A stretch of 60,000 bases of DNA from Acanthaster planci (taxonomy: Eukaryota > Echinodermata > Asteroidea > Valvatida > Acanthasteridae). Location: assembly GCF_001949145.1 (NCBI RefSeq), contig NW_019091517.1:279457-339456 (forward strand), written 5' to 3'. The position numbers and the translations under genes were made by a program. Of the stretch, positions 33,701 to 45,527 are shown piece after piece. The stretch's first letter is position 1. The number at the start of each line of letters is the position of its first letter. A model generated the notes under the pieces. It did no database searches, was not told the origin of the DNA, and saw nothing but the letters and a program-made list of their open reading frames with translations.

Positions 33701-36700
33701 AAAGGTTCGTTTTCCCTACATAATACTGTTTATTCAGGCATTCACATTAAAGCATTTTGCAGTTGTAAAGCTTATAATTAAATTTAAGTTTAATGTAAGT
33801 TTAAAATTAAATTGTTGCAAAAGGGGTGTGTCTTCCAAAACCCAAAGAAGAATGAAGGCACAGAAAAATAGATGAAATGGCTGCTAAGACAACAGAAATT
33901 GGGCAAAATTGATAAAATAAAATCAGAAAAAAAGGTAAACCTATTACAGTTAGGTCATAAGACCCAGACAAAAGTTAAGAAAAGAGGACACAGAAATAGG
34001 ACAAAGTTAAGTTAATGTCAGATAGATAGTGTTAAAACCCCTTGGTAAAATTCTGCTTTGCCTCAGAAAGTTGCCCCAATACCTCAGAGAGCTGATATCG
34101 ACTGTACACCCTCACCCCAGGTTTTCCTTGTGTATTGATTCCCAAAGGGCCTAGTTTTGCAGGAAAACGTCCTTAAATAGAGAAGCCTGTCTGTCCCATA
34201 TTACTCTCTCCTGTGAAAAACCGATGATAGCAGTCGTGATTCCGTTCCAGGGGGTAGTTTCTTGAAGCGGCTACAGAGGACCACCTCTAAGCTGGGGACA
34301 CAGAAGGGAGGCAAGAGCCTGCAATCGGCCGAGGTCATCGCTGTCTGTAACGTGTGCGACATGTACCAGACTGCCATCGCTACGCTGATAGAACTCAGAC
34401 GAGACATCCTGACGGGTAAGCAGTGTTGTAGTCAAAACCATCCCAGGATCCCACAAGATCATCACCATCAATCAATAGGAGCTCCAGCAGAACAGGTGTC
34501 AAGGAGTGTGTACCTTGTTTCAGGAAAGGGGCACATCCAAGATTTCAGCCAGGAGTACAAGCAAAAGTGGGTGCAAAATGGCTGCACATCATAGCATGGT
34601 CAGTAACGCTGTCCAGGCCAAAAAATAAAAATTGCCCAAAGTTGAACCCCCCCAGCAGAGTGGGGGTAGGGGTTTCAATTGAACCTGCATCTATTCATGA
34701 TAAACATTGGAGGTCTCTGTTCATCTTCTCCCAGGTTTGAGCTATCGCGACCTCCTGCTGCCGAGACTTTGGCACTTCATTGCCGAGCTGGGACCCCACG
34801 GCGGTCTCAAGCTGTTCCAGGAATGCCTGTGCTCTGTGGATTCCCACAACATCCTGTCGGTGCTGGTCCTCTTCTGTGATGTGGCCAGCTACTTGATCCC
34901 GTAAGTTGACCTCTAAGCTTGACTTTCCTAGATTATGATTCTGAGATAATGATTCATATTGCAATTAATAAATACTAATTTAGTCTTGCTATCATTAATG
35001 ACACTGCTGTGGAAAAGTGTTTTCTTAATATCATTTGGTTTATTTAATGTAATAACCTCAGCACTTCATTGACGTGCCCTTAGCACTAAAAAAGTTGCCA
35101 ATTGCTATTGTTGCTAAATCTCTCCAACACCGAACTGTTTGCATAGCTGAATGAGCATTTCTGTGTTATTTTCATAGGATTCTGGATGACATTGAGTTCT
35201 ACGACCAGCAGATTCCATTCCATCAGGATGACCTGGTCGCCGTCACCGCATTTCTCAACGCTTTTGTCTTCAAGATGATTTGGGAGCATGGCGTAGGTAT
35301 GGCAAGCCTCTGAGCGTCCCCAGCAGTCGTGCATTTTTGGGTTTTAGACATTTTCTTGTAGACTTGTTTCCTTCGTGACCCAACCTCAGTCATACCCCAG
35401 AGGTCAGGGTACTTTATTTTCAGGTAGATCGATCCTGTTCACTAGCTTCCCCTTACATGCAAGAAAGGGAGAATCCTGTCCAACTTTGAAGTGCCATTGC
35501 CACCGTGTTCCCAGAAGCAAAGCTTTTGTGGGTCAGCATATTTTCAGATGACAATCTGCCACTTAACACTGTCCGTTGGTCTAATTTTATAGGAACCAAA
35601 ATCTAACACGATGTCTTCAACAAGGAGCAAATTCAATCTAGGATCATTGGTTGAAAAGTTGTTAGTTCATAACTTGCACCCTGTGCCAACTTGCTAAAAT
35701 TATAAAAGCTAACCTCTTTTGATTTGAAGGTATGCTGGAAGAAGACTTGTCAAGGTTTGTAATGACACATTTAGCATTTTCGAAATGAGTGGATTTGGCT
35801 TTGACCTCAGTTTGGTTGGTTCCAGTCGGAGCTTGAACAGGTGGTTTCGAACTCTGCTACAAAATAGCTGGAACCAGCGAAACCAAAGTCTAAGCCGAAT
35901 CCACCCATTTTGAAACCGCTCTATGTTCGAATAATCTCTCTTAAGAAGTATGGTTCTAATCTCTGTAGTCAAAGAATGGTCATTTGTTGTCTGGTGAAAA
36001 GTTCAGTCAGGGACCTTTGGTCAACCACTTATAGATTTTGCCAGAATATGTTTTATGCATAAACAAGTCTGGTCCGAGCCAATTTGGCTCATCAGGCTGG
36101 TTCCTTGGCATGAAACGACTGAGAATATTTCTATCCCCCCCTGGATGGGATGCCAGTCCATCACAGGTTGTTTTGATTAACGAATGGTGGCAAATGGATT
36201 TCAGCCTTCACAACTCAAGGTCCTGGTTCATTGTTCTACATTTTGAAATGTTCGGCTACCGTTAACCAGTCATGTGACCATCCTAGGTAGGCTAGTTCCC
36301 AATAGTGTGCTAGACAAATCAAACTATCACAGACGGGTGTAATGTTTTTGATCAGATTAAGTCAAACTACAGCAAACTATATGTCTTGACTTCACTTGCC
36401 CACGTTTCATTGGTAACCCAGGCGGCACGGTGAAGCAGGCCAGCCTGTTCAACTCCACACATTCCCTGCTACACCTCCTGTACGACAGGGACTGCCGACG
36501 GCAGTTTGCCCCATCCAACCACTGGCTGATCAAGGACCTCAAGCTGACCACATTCAGGGCAGAGCTAGAGAAGGGCAGTAAGAGAACCACGCTCATCCTG
36601 CAGAAGATGCCGCACGTCATCCCCCACAGAGAGGTAACACCGTAAAGTCAAATTTAGCAAAATTAGTGGAATTGTGACTAGAAAACTTCAAGAAATATTG

Positions 36701-39700
36701 TTTTGTATGTTACATGTCCAACAATCCTGTATAATCCACTGTGTTTGATATCAGGCCATGTTTGGTTATTTAGTGGCTGCAGCTAATAGGTTGCTATTAG
36801 TGCACCATAATGAATAGTCATAGCCATACCCAGTAATGCCCATTGTGGCTGCAGGTAGACATCACAGATCTCAGATCAAAGAGGTTTGCGGGAAAAGTGA
36901 CATCCCTGCTTTCAATTAATGCACTCTGTGTAGAAGCACCCCCATACAGGCAAAGAAGGAGAAGGTTTCAACTTTTGTGCCTGGTGAACTTGCATAGACT
37001 GTACATTCTAACATAAATTGGTCGTCTGCGTTCAGCATGGCCCATACCAAGTGCGTGTGAACTTGTGCGTGCATGTGTAGTGTCTCCCCACCAGTGAGAT
37101 GCCACTGATATGCCAAAACATGCCATCTCTTGCACATGCTCAGAGTAGATTGATGCAACACCATGATGCTTCAGGTTTATTAAAGTCAAATATATTAACT
37201 GTATTTCTGTCACATAACATCAGCTTGGGAAGGAATCTGCAGTTCCAGTCGGTCAGTTCGTGTCGCAAGCCCATTTTTCAAAAATTTGTTTTGTACAGCG
37301 TGTAATGTTGTTTCGCAAGAGGGTGGCCGAGGAAAAGAAAGCACTCGGCTTCACCGAGACAGCCAGTCACTCACCACACTCAACACTCATTACAGTCCAT
37401 CGGACCAGACTAGTAGAGGTGAGGCTAGCATCAGATGTTATAAATATTTAACAGTAATGACAAAAACGTATCACAGAGTATTTCTTATTGATTTCTATGG
37501 TATGAATCTTTAGCTTGATAACTTCGGTAACTATGACAAGATCCATATTTGTGAAGACAACTGCTGAATTTCAGGTGAATGTTTGACCTTTGCCTGCAGG
37601 ATGGGTACCAACTACTGGCTGGTCTCCCAGCCCAGACATTAAAGGGGCTTATCAGGGTCAGGTTCGTCAATATGCAGGTAACATATTAATTTCATCCGTC
37701 CATCCGTCTTTTTGTGCATTTTAAATTATTGTATATGCATCAAACGATCTTACTCTGGGCAGTCATTGCTCACCTAATAAAATTCTAGAGCCATTCAATT
37801 TCTTAAGACTATACCAACTGTGCATTGACAGAGTAGCATGCGTTGCTCATTGTATGGTACTGTGAAACCTGGAGGAGGTTAAGCGTATGATAAACAAACT
37901 AGACCCTTGGCATGCATTAGTACACAGAGGGCAGTACGTCATTGGATGGTTTTGCTGATGCATGTGTGTGGAAAAGCAACAGATAAGTTTAGACCTGGAA
38001 ATCTTGGAAAGAGGATCCAGAAAAGGAGTAATAATGGAGCTTGTTTATTGTCAGTAGAAGGAAATGAGATGAGAGGGATAGACGCTTTGCATGGTGGTCG
38101 TCTTGCAGGGCAGTTCTTTTGTTCCACATGCAAGCTTCCTTTGTGTGGACCCTGTGGGACAGAAGCACGGGCCTGCAAGATGGCAGCCATGCAAACCCTG
38201 TATGGTCGGTTCTTGTTGTGCTTGGACTATTGCACGTCTGCACCGTTGATTTGACAGGGGTTAGATGAGGCTGGCATAGATCAGGATGGTGTCTTCAAAG
38301 AGTTTCTAGAAGAGATCATCAAAACTGTCTTCAACCCAACACTCAACTTGTTCAAGGTGAGCTTAGAGTGCAAATAACATGTGGAATTCTGGCAACTGAT
38401 CCTCACAAAACGGCAAGATTAGCTTTTGAATTCCCCTCAAGCCTGACAGATATTTCCTGTAGAGTGTGGATTTTGAAACCGCTCCATCAATGAAGATGTT
38501 TCCCTTTTTTGGGGGGGGGGTAGATACTAATTCTTTTTTCATAATTAGTCAGAGCTGGTGTCCACACCATCATACAAGAATTTAGTGTGTGACCCTTGTC
38601 GTCTTTGTTGACAGACCACCAGTGATCAGCACCTGTACCCCAGTCCAACCTCCTACATCAATGAGAACCATCTGGGCCTCTTTGAGTTTGTCGGCAAGAT
38701 GCTTGCCAAAGCTGTTTATGAGGTAGGATGAAATTATTGCCGATTTCTTTTCTTTGTGATATCTTACCACAGAGTCAGTTTGGAGATGCTGTGTCCAAAA
38801 CGTCCTTCACTGTGTGTAAACAAGAACAAAAGTACAGTGTTCATGACCTCCAAATCAAGATGCATTGTTCAGCCAAATCCAAATGTTTGGTTATAAAACC
38901 ATCCTGTGACTCAACTCAACCAAATCTTTTAGGATATTCTTTCATTTCCCATCACTCTGGGATATACATTGTATTGTTCCATCGTCCATGTTTTCGTTCT
39001 TTTCCATGAGGACACAGACAGTTCTTTTGGTGGAGAGTTTACAGCCTGTTTATGCTTTCATAATTTGGGAAAGGGTCACTCAGCCCATCATCATCCTTCT
39101 CTGGAATATGCTTTCAGGAGGGGGAGGGAATGGTCAAAGGAAAGAAAGTTTTTTTACGATTGTGAAAGGGATGACAGAATGGGTGACACCTCAGTAATGG
39201 TCCTTTACAATCTCCTTTCCCTGTATCTGAAGGGCGTAAAACACCAGCATTTTTTCACTCTATATGATGATACATTTTTCATGCTCTCGGTGTTTTTTGT
39301 GGGAATTTGGACTACAGTTTTCCCTTCCCCTTGCCCTCTTTCCACCCAGGGTATTGTTGTGGAGGTGCCCTTTGCATCGTTCTTCCTCAGTCAGATGTTG
39401 GAGCAGCAGCATAATCAGCTCTACAGCCCCATCGACGAGCTGCCCTCCATGGATGCTGAACTCTACAAGAACCTCACCTACGTCAAGGTGAGTCAGACCT
39501 GATGGAGTACATTTGGTTTGCCGTTGTCACAAACCAATGTGGGCCTAAGCCATCACTTTATCTTGAGGGGGCAAAAATCAATTAGGTTTTCTGATGCTCA
39601 CAGTTCGGTGAAATCATTTTGACGAAAATGATTAAAATCATCCAAACCAGGATGTTTTTCTTGGGCAAAATTTTGTAGAGATTGTGTAATAAGCAATGAA

Positions 39701-42700
39701 GGGCAATATTTACCAATCTGAGTTTTTTTGAAAAAATGAATTCAACTCTTTAATTGTATAGAAAGGTAACAATTTTGCAAGGGGCACAAGCCAACATGCA
39801 GCTGATGCTGTTTTCGTTTTGGGGTTTTCACAAAGGGATGAATTTTGTGTGAATAAGTAGTCTTCATACTACACCCAAATTCACCATTTGGGAGGGCAAT
39901 ATCTAGCGTATTATAGCAGTTTTGGATCTGTTCTTTGGCACAATGTAATTAATCAACTCATGCAGGTGGACAGATAGATATAGGTAGATATATTTTGTCA
40001 TTTCCTTCAATCGTATAAAAGAAAATGAAATTTGGTTTCCTGGTGTAATAGAAATAGATGTAGAATACAACACGGAACAATACAATCATACAACACATAA
40101 ATTGACGAGTATAAAATAAACAAATTTACCCTCATGTATATAAAAATGACAGTTTAAATCACAGTTTGAATTCTCTTAAAAAGACCAAATTGGGGAAAGT
40201 ATGACTCATATAAAACATCAGATTTAGAACTTGTCCAGTTCATTTCAATCATCTTTTAAATGTCGAGTTGAAGGCGTGTATTGCACATCGTAGAAAGTCT
40301 GTGAAAGTAACCCCGACAAAATGTCTGTTTTAAAAAGTGACCAACTTGAAATGCAAGTTTCTGGAAAAGTTAGTTTTGTCCGGCATTGCGAAAATTGTTC
40401 ATAAAAGCGTTAACAATGTGGACCTGTACAGTTTATCTCAATCACCACTGAATCTCTTTCAAGTCTGACAATAAGTCTTGTGTTTGTCCCAGCACTATGA
40501 GGGAGACATCTCAGACCTCGACCTGGTCTTTTCGTACGACGAAGATGTGATGGGCAAAATCCACACACATGAACTGGTAGCTGGAGGCAAAGCAGTGGCC
40601 GTCACCAATGAGAACAAGTAAGGAACCAGACTAAAGTATCTGTGTTATAGGGTTGTCCAGCCAAGTTGAAGTGCACCCTCACTGGCAAGGAGAGAGCTAA
40701 CTGGGAAGTTTTTCAGCTGGGCTTTATATTTGTATGCACTGCACGCTTGTGAACACCATACAATATCTTTTTTTCCTATTCTTACAAATATCTTGTGACT
40801 TGCCTTTAGAATGGTACCCTGTTTATTTTTAAATTTTTATTGTCTGGGCAAAGCAAGTTCCCAAACTACATGTGACTGATTTTTTTCGGGGGAGGGGTGA
40901 TAGCATGTGTGTTTATTTTTCAGGTTGCTCACGATTAAATTTTGGTGCATTATAAGTAGTTAGGGATTAATGCAGCTATCCAAGAATGGAATTGGTAATA
41001 AATAGAACACACAGATGCATGCCAAGAATTCAAAATGGACATTTCTCAACCACATGCAACATTGTTACCATTTACTGTTGCAACTTGTAAATTGTTACTG
41101 TCACAGGATCAGCTACATCCACCTCATGGCTCACCACAGACTGTACCGACAGATCTTGGACCAGACCAAGGCCTTCAAGAGGGGCTTCCGGTCCATCATC
41201 AACCCGGAGTGGTTGTCGTGGTTCTCAGGGCCAGAGCTGCAGAGGCTCATCTCAGGCGACAATGCTGAGATTGACTTATCCGACCTCAGGTATGAAAAGT
41301 CGATCAAATTTTGGGTATAATTATCAAATGTTAATGAGCCCAGGAGTTCTTGTATAGATTGATCCTAGAGAGATGTCATAACTGCAGTGGCACTGCACTC
41401 CCACGCCCGTTCTTAATGCTTGATGCGTGCGTGCATTTGGCAAATCACAACACCCTATTGGTCGAAGAGGCATGTAACGTGCATTCCACCTGTCCGTGAG
41501 CACTGTACAGGTTCTAATTTTTGAATTACACGTCAAAGATACACAAGCATTATTGAAAATCCACACAATAGCAGCCAATGTTTGCTTGGTTTTGTTGGGA
41601 TTGTTTGGGGATTTGGTTGGATCTGAACAGTTGAAGACTTTGACTGTTGGATTCGTTACGTGTCTGACTTTGCTGTTGTTGGATTCTGTGTCATTGGTAA
41701 TAACTGTAGGGGTCGACGGTGAAAGTGGCACAAAACTTCAGGAGTGACCTTCAGAAGTTTTCAGATTTTTGCAAAATTTAACTACTCAGATGAAGTAATG
41801 TACATCGAATAACCTTTGAGATTTTGGATGTTGGAAATAGTAAGGCATCACAATTTTGAGCAGACTTTAATAAGTTTTGCCACCCACTTGAATGAATTTC
41901 AAGATGTGCTCTGTGCATGATAGCCAGTGATGCTCATGGAGGAGGGCATGTTTTTCGTTTTCATGGTCCAGGAAACACACTCAGTACTATGGAGGCTTTC
42001 ACAACTCTCACCGAGTCATCAACTGGCTGTTTGATGTGCTGGCCAATGAATTCACAGCCCAAGAGAGGGCCCAGTTCCTCAAGGTAATCCCACCGAAGCC
42101 CATTTTCCCACACTTTGGTTGCAACCCTGGTTTGGGCCACAGCCCCTTACTATTAGGTTCCCAACTCAATCACGGCTCAATGTGATTTCCTTTCCTGCGG
42201 CTGAAAATTTCAAATAAACGCAAAGCAGAAGTAGGCATTTGTCCATTTTGTTTGCACATTGACAACGTACTAATATGCTTTTTGAGGACCCCCGGGACAG
42301 AGCCAAAGCCCTATACAAAAGATGAGGATTGAGATTGGCCCAACTTCAGTTTTTTGTTGAGATATTTAAATCTTGGCTTGGCCTCCGTCTTTTGTCTTCA
42401 GACTAGTTTTATGAATTGATTCCCTTCAAAGAAACTCCTCAAGCTCAGCGCTGCTCCCAGTTCTGAAGAAGCATTATGTTCTTTGGTGCAAGGCCAAACT
42501 TTACGAATTTTCTCCTATTCTTGAACAGTAAATATTTGAAAAAGATAAAGTACCTTCAAATAAACAGGCAACCTGTGTGCATGTACATTTTAATGCTGCT
42601 GTTTTTTCTCGCAGTTTGTCACAAGCTGTTCAAAGCCACCTCTCCTGGGCTTTGCACACCTAGAACCACCCTTCTCAATACGCTGTGTTGAAGTCAGTGA

Positions 42701-43136
42701 TGACCAGGTAAGACAAACATCAAAAACCTCTTCGCTCCTCTTTGAATGCTTGGTTTGCTCTCTGTCAGTGTAATTTATCTAACACTGTTCAGTGCTGTCC
42801 AAGAACTTGACTGAAAAACTTCTGCTCAGTTTCCTGGTGGGAGTCGAACCCATGACCTCCTCTTTACCAGAGCACAGTTCTTGAGTACCAGGCCTGATAT
42901 GGTCTGCAAGCTGATAGCAACCTTTTTTTTGGATACATTTACAGGATACTGGTGATACTGTCGGCAGCGTCCTGCGCGGATTCCTGCGCATCCAGAAGAG
43001 GGACCCAGTCGGCCGTCTCCCGACTTCCTCTACCTGCTTCAACCTTCTGAAGTTGCCCAACTACCAGAAGAAAGCCACGCTCAAGGAGAAGCTGCGCTAT
43101 GCCATCACCAGCAACACAGGCTTTGAGTTGTCCTAG
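24781..43136 (+). CDS. UBE3B: E3 ubiquitin-protein ligase UBE3B (IQ motif, HECT)
   Basis: Coding exons: 24781-24894, 26763-26922, 27507-27571, 28334-28390, 28843-28947, 29395-29494, 30047-30215, 30676-30781, 31566-31686, 32163-32197, 32398-32427, 32609-32721, 33550-33704, 34251-34415, 34735-34900, 35178-35296, 36422-36633, 37299-37418, 37600-37677, 38258-38356, 38615-38722, 39350-39487, 40493-40617, 41107-41289, 41972-42083, 42615-42707, 42945-43136. All are GT-AG and phases close at 1079 aa (human 1068). UBE3B is a HECT ligase that transfers ubiquitin through a catalytic cysteine and binds calmodulin through an IQ motif. The IQ motif [19 protein letters not shown] is at residues 35-53, split by the first intron. 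The middle region matches UBE3B ([23 protein letters not shown]-like [12 protein letters not shown]). The HECT domain occupies about the last 380 residues, with [27 protein letters not shown] and the catalytic Cys at 1047 in [16 protein letters not shown]. The C terminus NTGFELS is identical to the vertebrate protein. Confidence 0.98.
25325..26156. mobile_element. Element with about 106-bp inverted arms in UBE3B intron 1
   Basis: Arm 25325-25430 and the inverse of 26051-26156 share AAGGCACTA, CTTACTGGGGCCATxTTTTT, CTATGGCATTTTGAAAAGTG and ACCAxATAAA in the same order and spacing. The central 620 bp have no long frame. A third, single arm lies at 49287-49385. This is a fold-back element, or two oppositely inserted copies. 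Confidence 0.65.
27833..28067. mobile_element. Inverted-repeat element family B, copy 2
   Basis: About 235 bp in a UBE3B intron and clearly homologous end to end to 20893-21134, with ends CCGTTTTCCAATACTCAAC. It lacks the outer TTAGAATTGG extension of copy 1. It is followed by a short TGATATCAATA repeat. Confidence 0.75.
29235..29325 (-). repeat. tRNA-derived SINE fragment (antisense)
   Basis: On the - strand AGTGGCTAGTGTTCACGAC (A-box region) is followed by a B-box GGGTTTGAATCC. It lies in a UBE3B intron. Confidence 0.45.
29828..29925 (+). repeat. Dispersed repeat family A, copy 2
   Basis: Contains GTCATTACTGCAG and GTCACAACACCCTGTTGGTC with the same spacing as 9189-9277 and 41372-41478. 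It lies in a UBE3B intron. Confidence 0.6.
32885..33075 (+). repeat. tRNA-derived SINE
   Basis: A tRNA-like head at about 32901-32984 has GGTGGCTTTGTGTAAAGTGC (A-box region), CTCCTC, then CCCGGGTTTGATTCGCATCC (B-box, cf. GGTTCGANTCC). A pyrimidine-rich body follows. It lies in a UBE3B intron in gene orientation. Confidence 0.6.
35767..35926. mobile_element. Miniature inverted-repeat element (GTGGATTTGGCTT arms)
   Basis: The left arm AAATGAGTGGATTTGGCTT ... GGTTGGTTCCAG pairs with the inverse of the right arm AAATGGGTGGATTCGGCTT ... TTCGCTGGTTCCAG, roughly 60-bp arms around a short centre. A matching end fragment, GATTTTGAAACCGCTCCAT, lies at about 38469. In a UBE3B intron. Confidence 0.65.
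36050..36185. repeat. Retroposon-like fragment with GGGATGCCAGTCCATCACAG
   Basis: GACTGAGAATATTTCTA followed by CCCCCCTGGATGGGATGCCA and GTCCATCACAGG resembles, from memory, a SINE/retroposon segment dispersed in marine invertebrate genomes. Only one copy is seen here. Confidence 0.35.
41372..41478 (+). repeat. Dispersed repeat family A, copy 3
   Basis: GATGTCATAACTGCAGTGG and ATCACAACACCCTATTGGTC with an AGAGG tail, in register with 9189-9277 and 29828-29925. It lies in a UBE3B intron. Confidence 0.6.
42832..42905 (-). repeat. tRNA-derived SINE fragment (antisense)
   Basis: The - strand carries a near-canonical B-box GGTTCGACTCCCACCAGG, preceded about 40 nt upstream by an A-box-like segment. 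It sits just before the last UBE3B exon. Confidence 0.5.
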
Positions 43137-43191
43137 CTCAAGACACCTCTGTTGCCGCTGTTGTGGTGAAACTGAGAAAAGCTTTGTTCCC

Positions 43192-43829
43192 TTAACCACT
43201 TCGCGCCAGGTGGAGTTAGTGGCACGCGTGATGTGCTGCCAGACAATTTTTTCATGATTTTCTGGTTTCAAAATTCTTCAAAAATTTGTATCATATACTG
43301 GACACGTACACCCGAACGAATGACTGCCTTGTGGTAAGTCTTATCTGACAGGCAACCTCCATTGATATGCGAGTATTGCAGCCATGCATGCTGCCCAGTA
43401 AAGAGCCCCGTTGTGCGGTGTTGCATAATTTCCTCTTTGTTCCAGAAATTGGCCCAGTGCATTGCTGGACGGTGGTGTTGTCTTTACTAATGCGGCCAGA
43501 TTCCATGAGCGCGCAGCAGTATTGTATCACTCATCGCTGGAGTGCTGGAGCACTTTTGTTCCCGCTAAAAATTCCCGGGCATTGGCAGCGGCAAACGATG
43601 GTACCGTTTCAAATGAACGACGGATTACCTCCACTAATGCCAGCACTCTGTGCTGACAGCATATGAATCTTGATCGGCAAGGCCCAGCAGCTCAGTCTTT
43701 TGTTAAAATATTTTCCAAGTTCGGTTACCCTTGCCATGAATAACGGCCCAGTTCCAAAGTTCTGATTTCAAGCACCCGAATATACAATCAAGGTCTGCGG
43801 TACTGGGAACCCCGGCAGCAAATGGTTAA
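43192..43829. mobile_element. piggyBac-like non-autonomous element flanked by TTAA in the UBE3B 3' region
   Basis: TTAA at 43192-43195 is followed by CCACTTCGCGCC, and the inverted far end is CCATTTGCTGCC before TTAA at 43826-43829. Short inverted termini next to TTAA on both sides are the hallmark of piggyBac insertions. The 630-bp interior is richer in CpG than its surroundings and has no transposase-like frame. It begins 56 bp after the UBE3B stop codon. Confidence 0.6.
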
Positions 43830-44218
43830 TGCGATCATGTATTAATCATCTTGTAACGATATTTACTGGTGTTTTGCAAGACATTTTCAATGGCCTACCT
43901 TTGCACTGCAAATTTTTACACTGTACCTGTATACACAGAAACTTTTAGAATACACCATGTCTGTGGTGAAAACCGATATAGTTTAATATATAATGTGTGA
44001 TGTGATGTTATGTATATAGTGTATTGTACATGTGGTACATGTTGTTGGTTACATTCTGTGATTGTAATATAAATATGCGACTTAACACCCGTCTTAGACA
44101 ACTCCTATCTCCAATATTGAAAATTACCTTAGTTGAGCCAAAGCACTGTAGATGCACACTTGTCCAAGCATCATTCTGTTAGAGGTTAGCAAGCCATTAT
44201 TTGTGACTAGATCAACCG

Positions 44219-44265
44219 TCTCTCTAAATGAGGGAACCTCCTCTCTCCAAATGAGGGAACCTCCT
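44219..44265. repeat. Two-copy 22-bp tandem duplication
   Basis: The unit CAAATGAGGGAACCTCC with a CTCTC lead occurs twice back to back, with about one mismatch. It lies in the UBE3B 3' UTR. Confidence 0.75.
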
Positions 44266-44782
44266 ACCTCCAGATTGAATCCAATATGCCAGTGCATTTC
44301 ATTTGCTTTTGCCAGTGCCACTGTGTGATCCCTTGGCATATTTAAAGCTGTGGAGAGCAAACACACTTGTTCCACTTTAACGAGGTGAAGACCTGCCTAC
44401 ACACACTTGTTTCCAAGTGATTGGACAACACACGTTGAACCATAGTTAATACTGGGACATATTGTTATGGAGGCAGTTGGTGTCCTTGCAACTCGGACCC
44501 AAATTTCCCAATAAAATATAAGTTTTCTCAGCCTAGGACAAGTCAGGGCATGATACAGTAAACAAAATTTCAATTCTTACACGGATTAGGAGGGATAGCC
44601 ATGTGTGTGATACATGTGTAGTATACATGTACATCAAATATGAATCAGCCTTTTCTCTTTTGTTTTTCTTGTAAACTCTGGTACAGATCTACATGTACCT
44701 TTTAAATGTGAACGCAATGTGTAGATATGCCATTGTTAATAATGTATAAACACAGACACAAACCACTCTTCAATTTTTGTGC

Positions 44783-44788
44783 AATAAA
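44783..44788 (+). terminator. Candidate polyadenylation signal of UBE3B
   Basis: AATAAA followed within about 20 nt by a T-rich/TG stretch, a good signal context. An earlier AATAAA lies at 44510-44515. Confidence 0.5.
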
Positions 44789-45100
44789 AATGAAAAATAT
44801 TTTTTTGTACTGTACATAGTGCACTTTATTTCGGCTGTGTAGATTGACAAAAAAAATTGAGAATTTTGTCTGTGGCCTTTACCGCTTGATAACACAGCAC
44901 AAAAAATGAAATGGTGTCCGTGAGCTAATTAGTTTAATTGAATTATTTTGTGGTACATTTGCCAACTGTGTATAGTGGCAGATCCAATCACGTGTAAACA
45001 CACATGTACATGAAGAAATAAAAGATACCCTTTGTGGAAAAGACTGCATTTGGACAACAGGTTCTTCACATTTCCACCTGTAGCTCCATCTTGTATCGAA

Positions 45101-45106
45101 TTTATT
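45101..45106 (-). terminator. Candidate polyadenylation signal of CCDC86
   Basis: AATAAA on the - strand, about 420 nt after the CCDC86 stop codon. Confidence 0.4.
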
Positions 45107-45527
45107 CCACTTGCTGTTGTTTTATGCATAAACTGAAGTCGTATTTATCCTGTCTTCAAAGTTTAGACTTTCAAATGCACATCAGAAAACCAATGGTAAA
45201 CAGTTCATGTAAAAATGTAGTTGTCATTGTCATTCTTACAACAAACAAATTATCCTCTTGATATAATTACTATACTTACTGTATTTACAAACCTTTACCG
45301 TTCTTCGCATAATGGAAGTGAAAAATTATTGTCAACTGTTGTCACTCGCTAATTTTTTACGGGCTGAATAAACAGTTCTGCCAGGAAGTACAAGCAGTTC
45401 GTTTGTGTACGTTACGAGGTTTAATGTGTGAGAGTGCTGAATGTGCAATTTTCGCATGCCCTTATTTAGAGACACGGTTTGCATAAGGACTTTTAAAAGA
45501 GTAAATTTTTGTCCTTGAATAAAAAAA

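Larger units (their letters stand above)
43137..45527. other. Convergent 3' region of UBE3B and CCDC86
   Basis: Holds the UBE3B 3' UTR (+) and the CCDC86 3' UTR (-). A TTAA-flanked element occupies 43196-43825, and a 22-bp tandem duplication lies at 44219-44265. AATAAA words for + occur at 44510 and 44783, and for - at 45106 and 44830, so the two transcripts may end within a few hundred bases of each other or overlap. No further gene is visible. Confidence 0.6.

Noticed and set aside
38969-39502. 177-residue + strand frame
   Set aside because: Only 39350-39487 is a real UBE3B exon. The rest is intron read-through.
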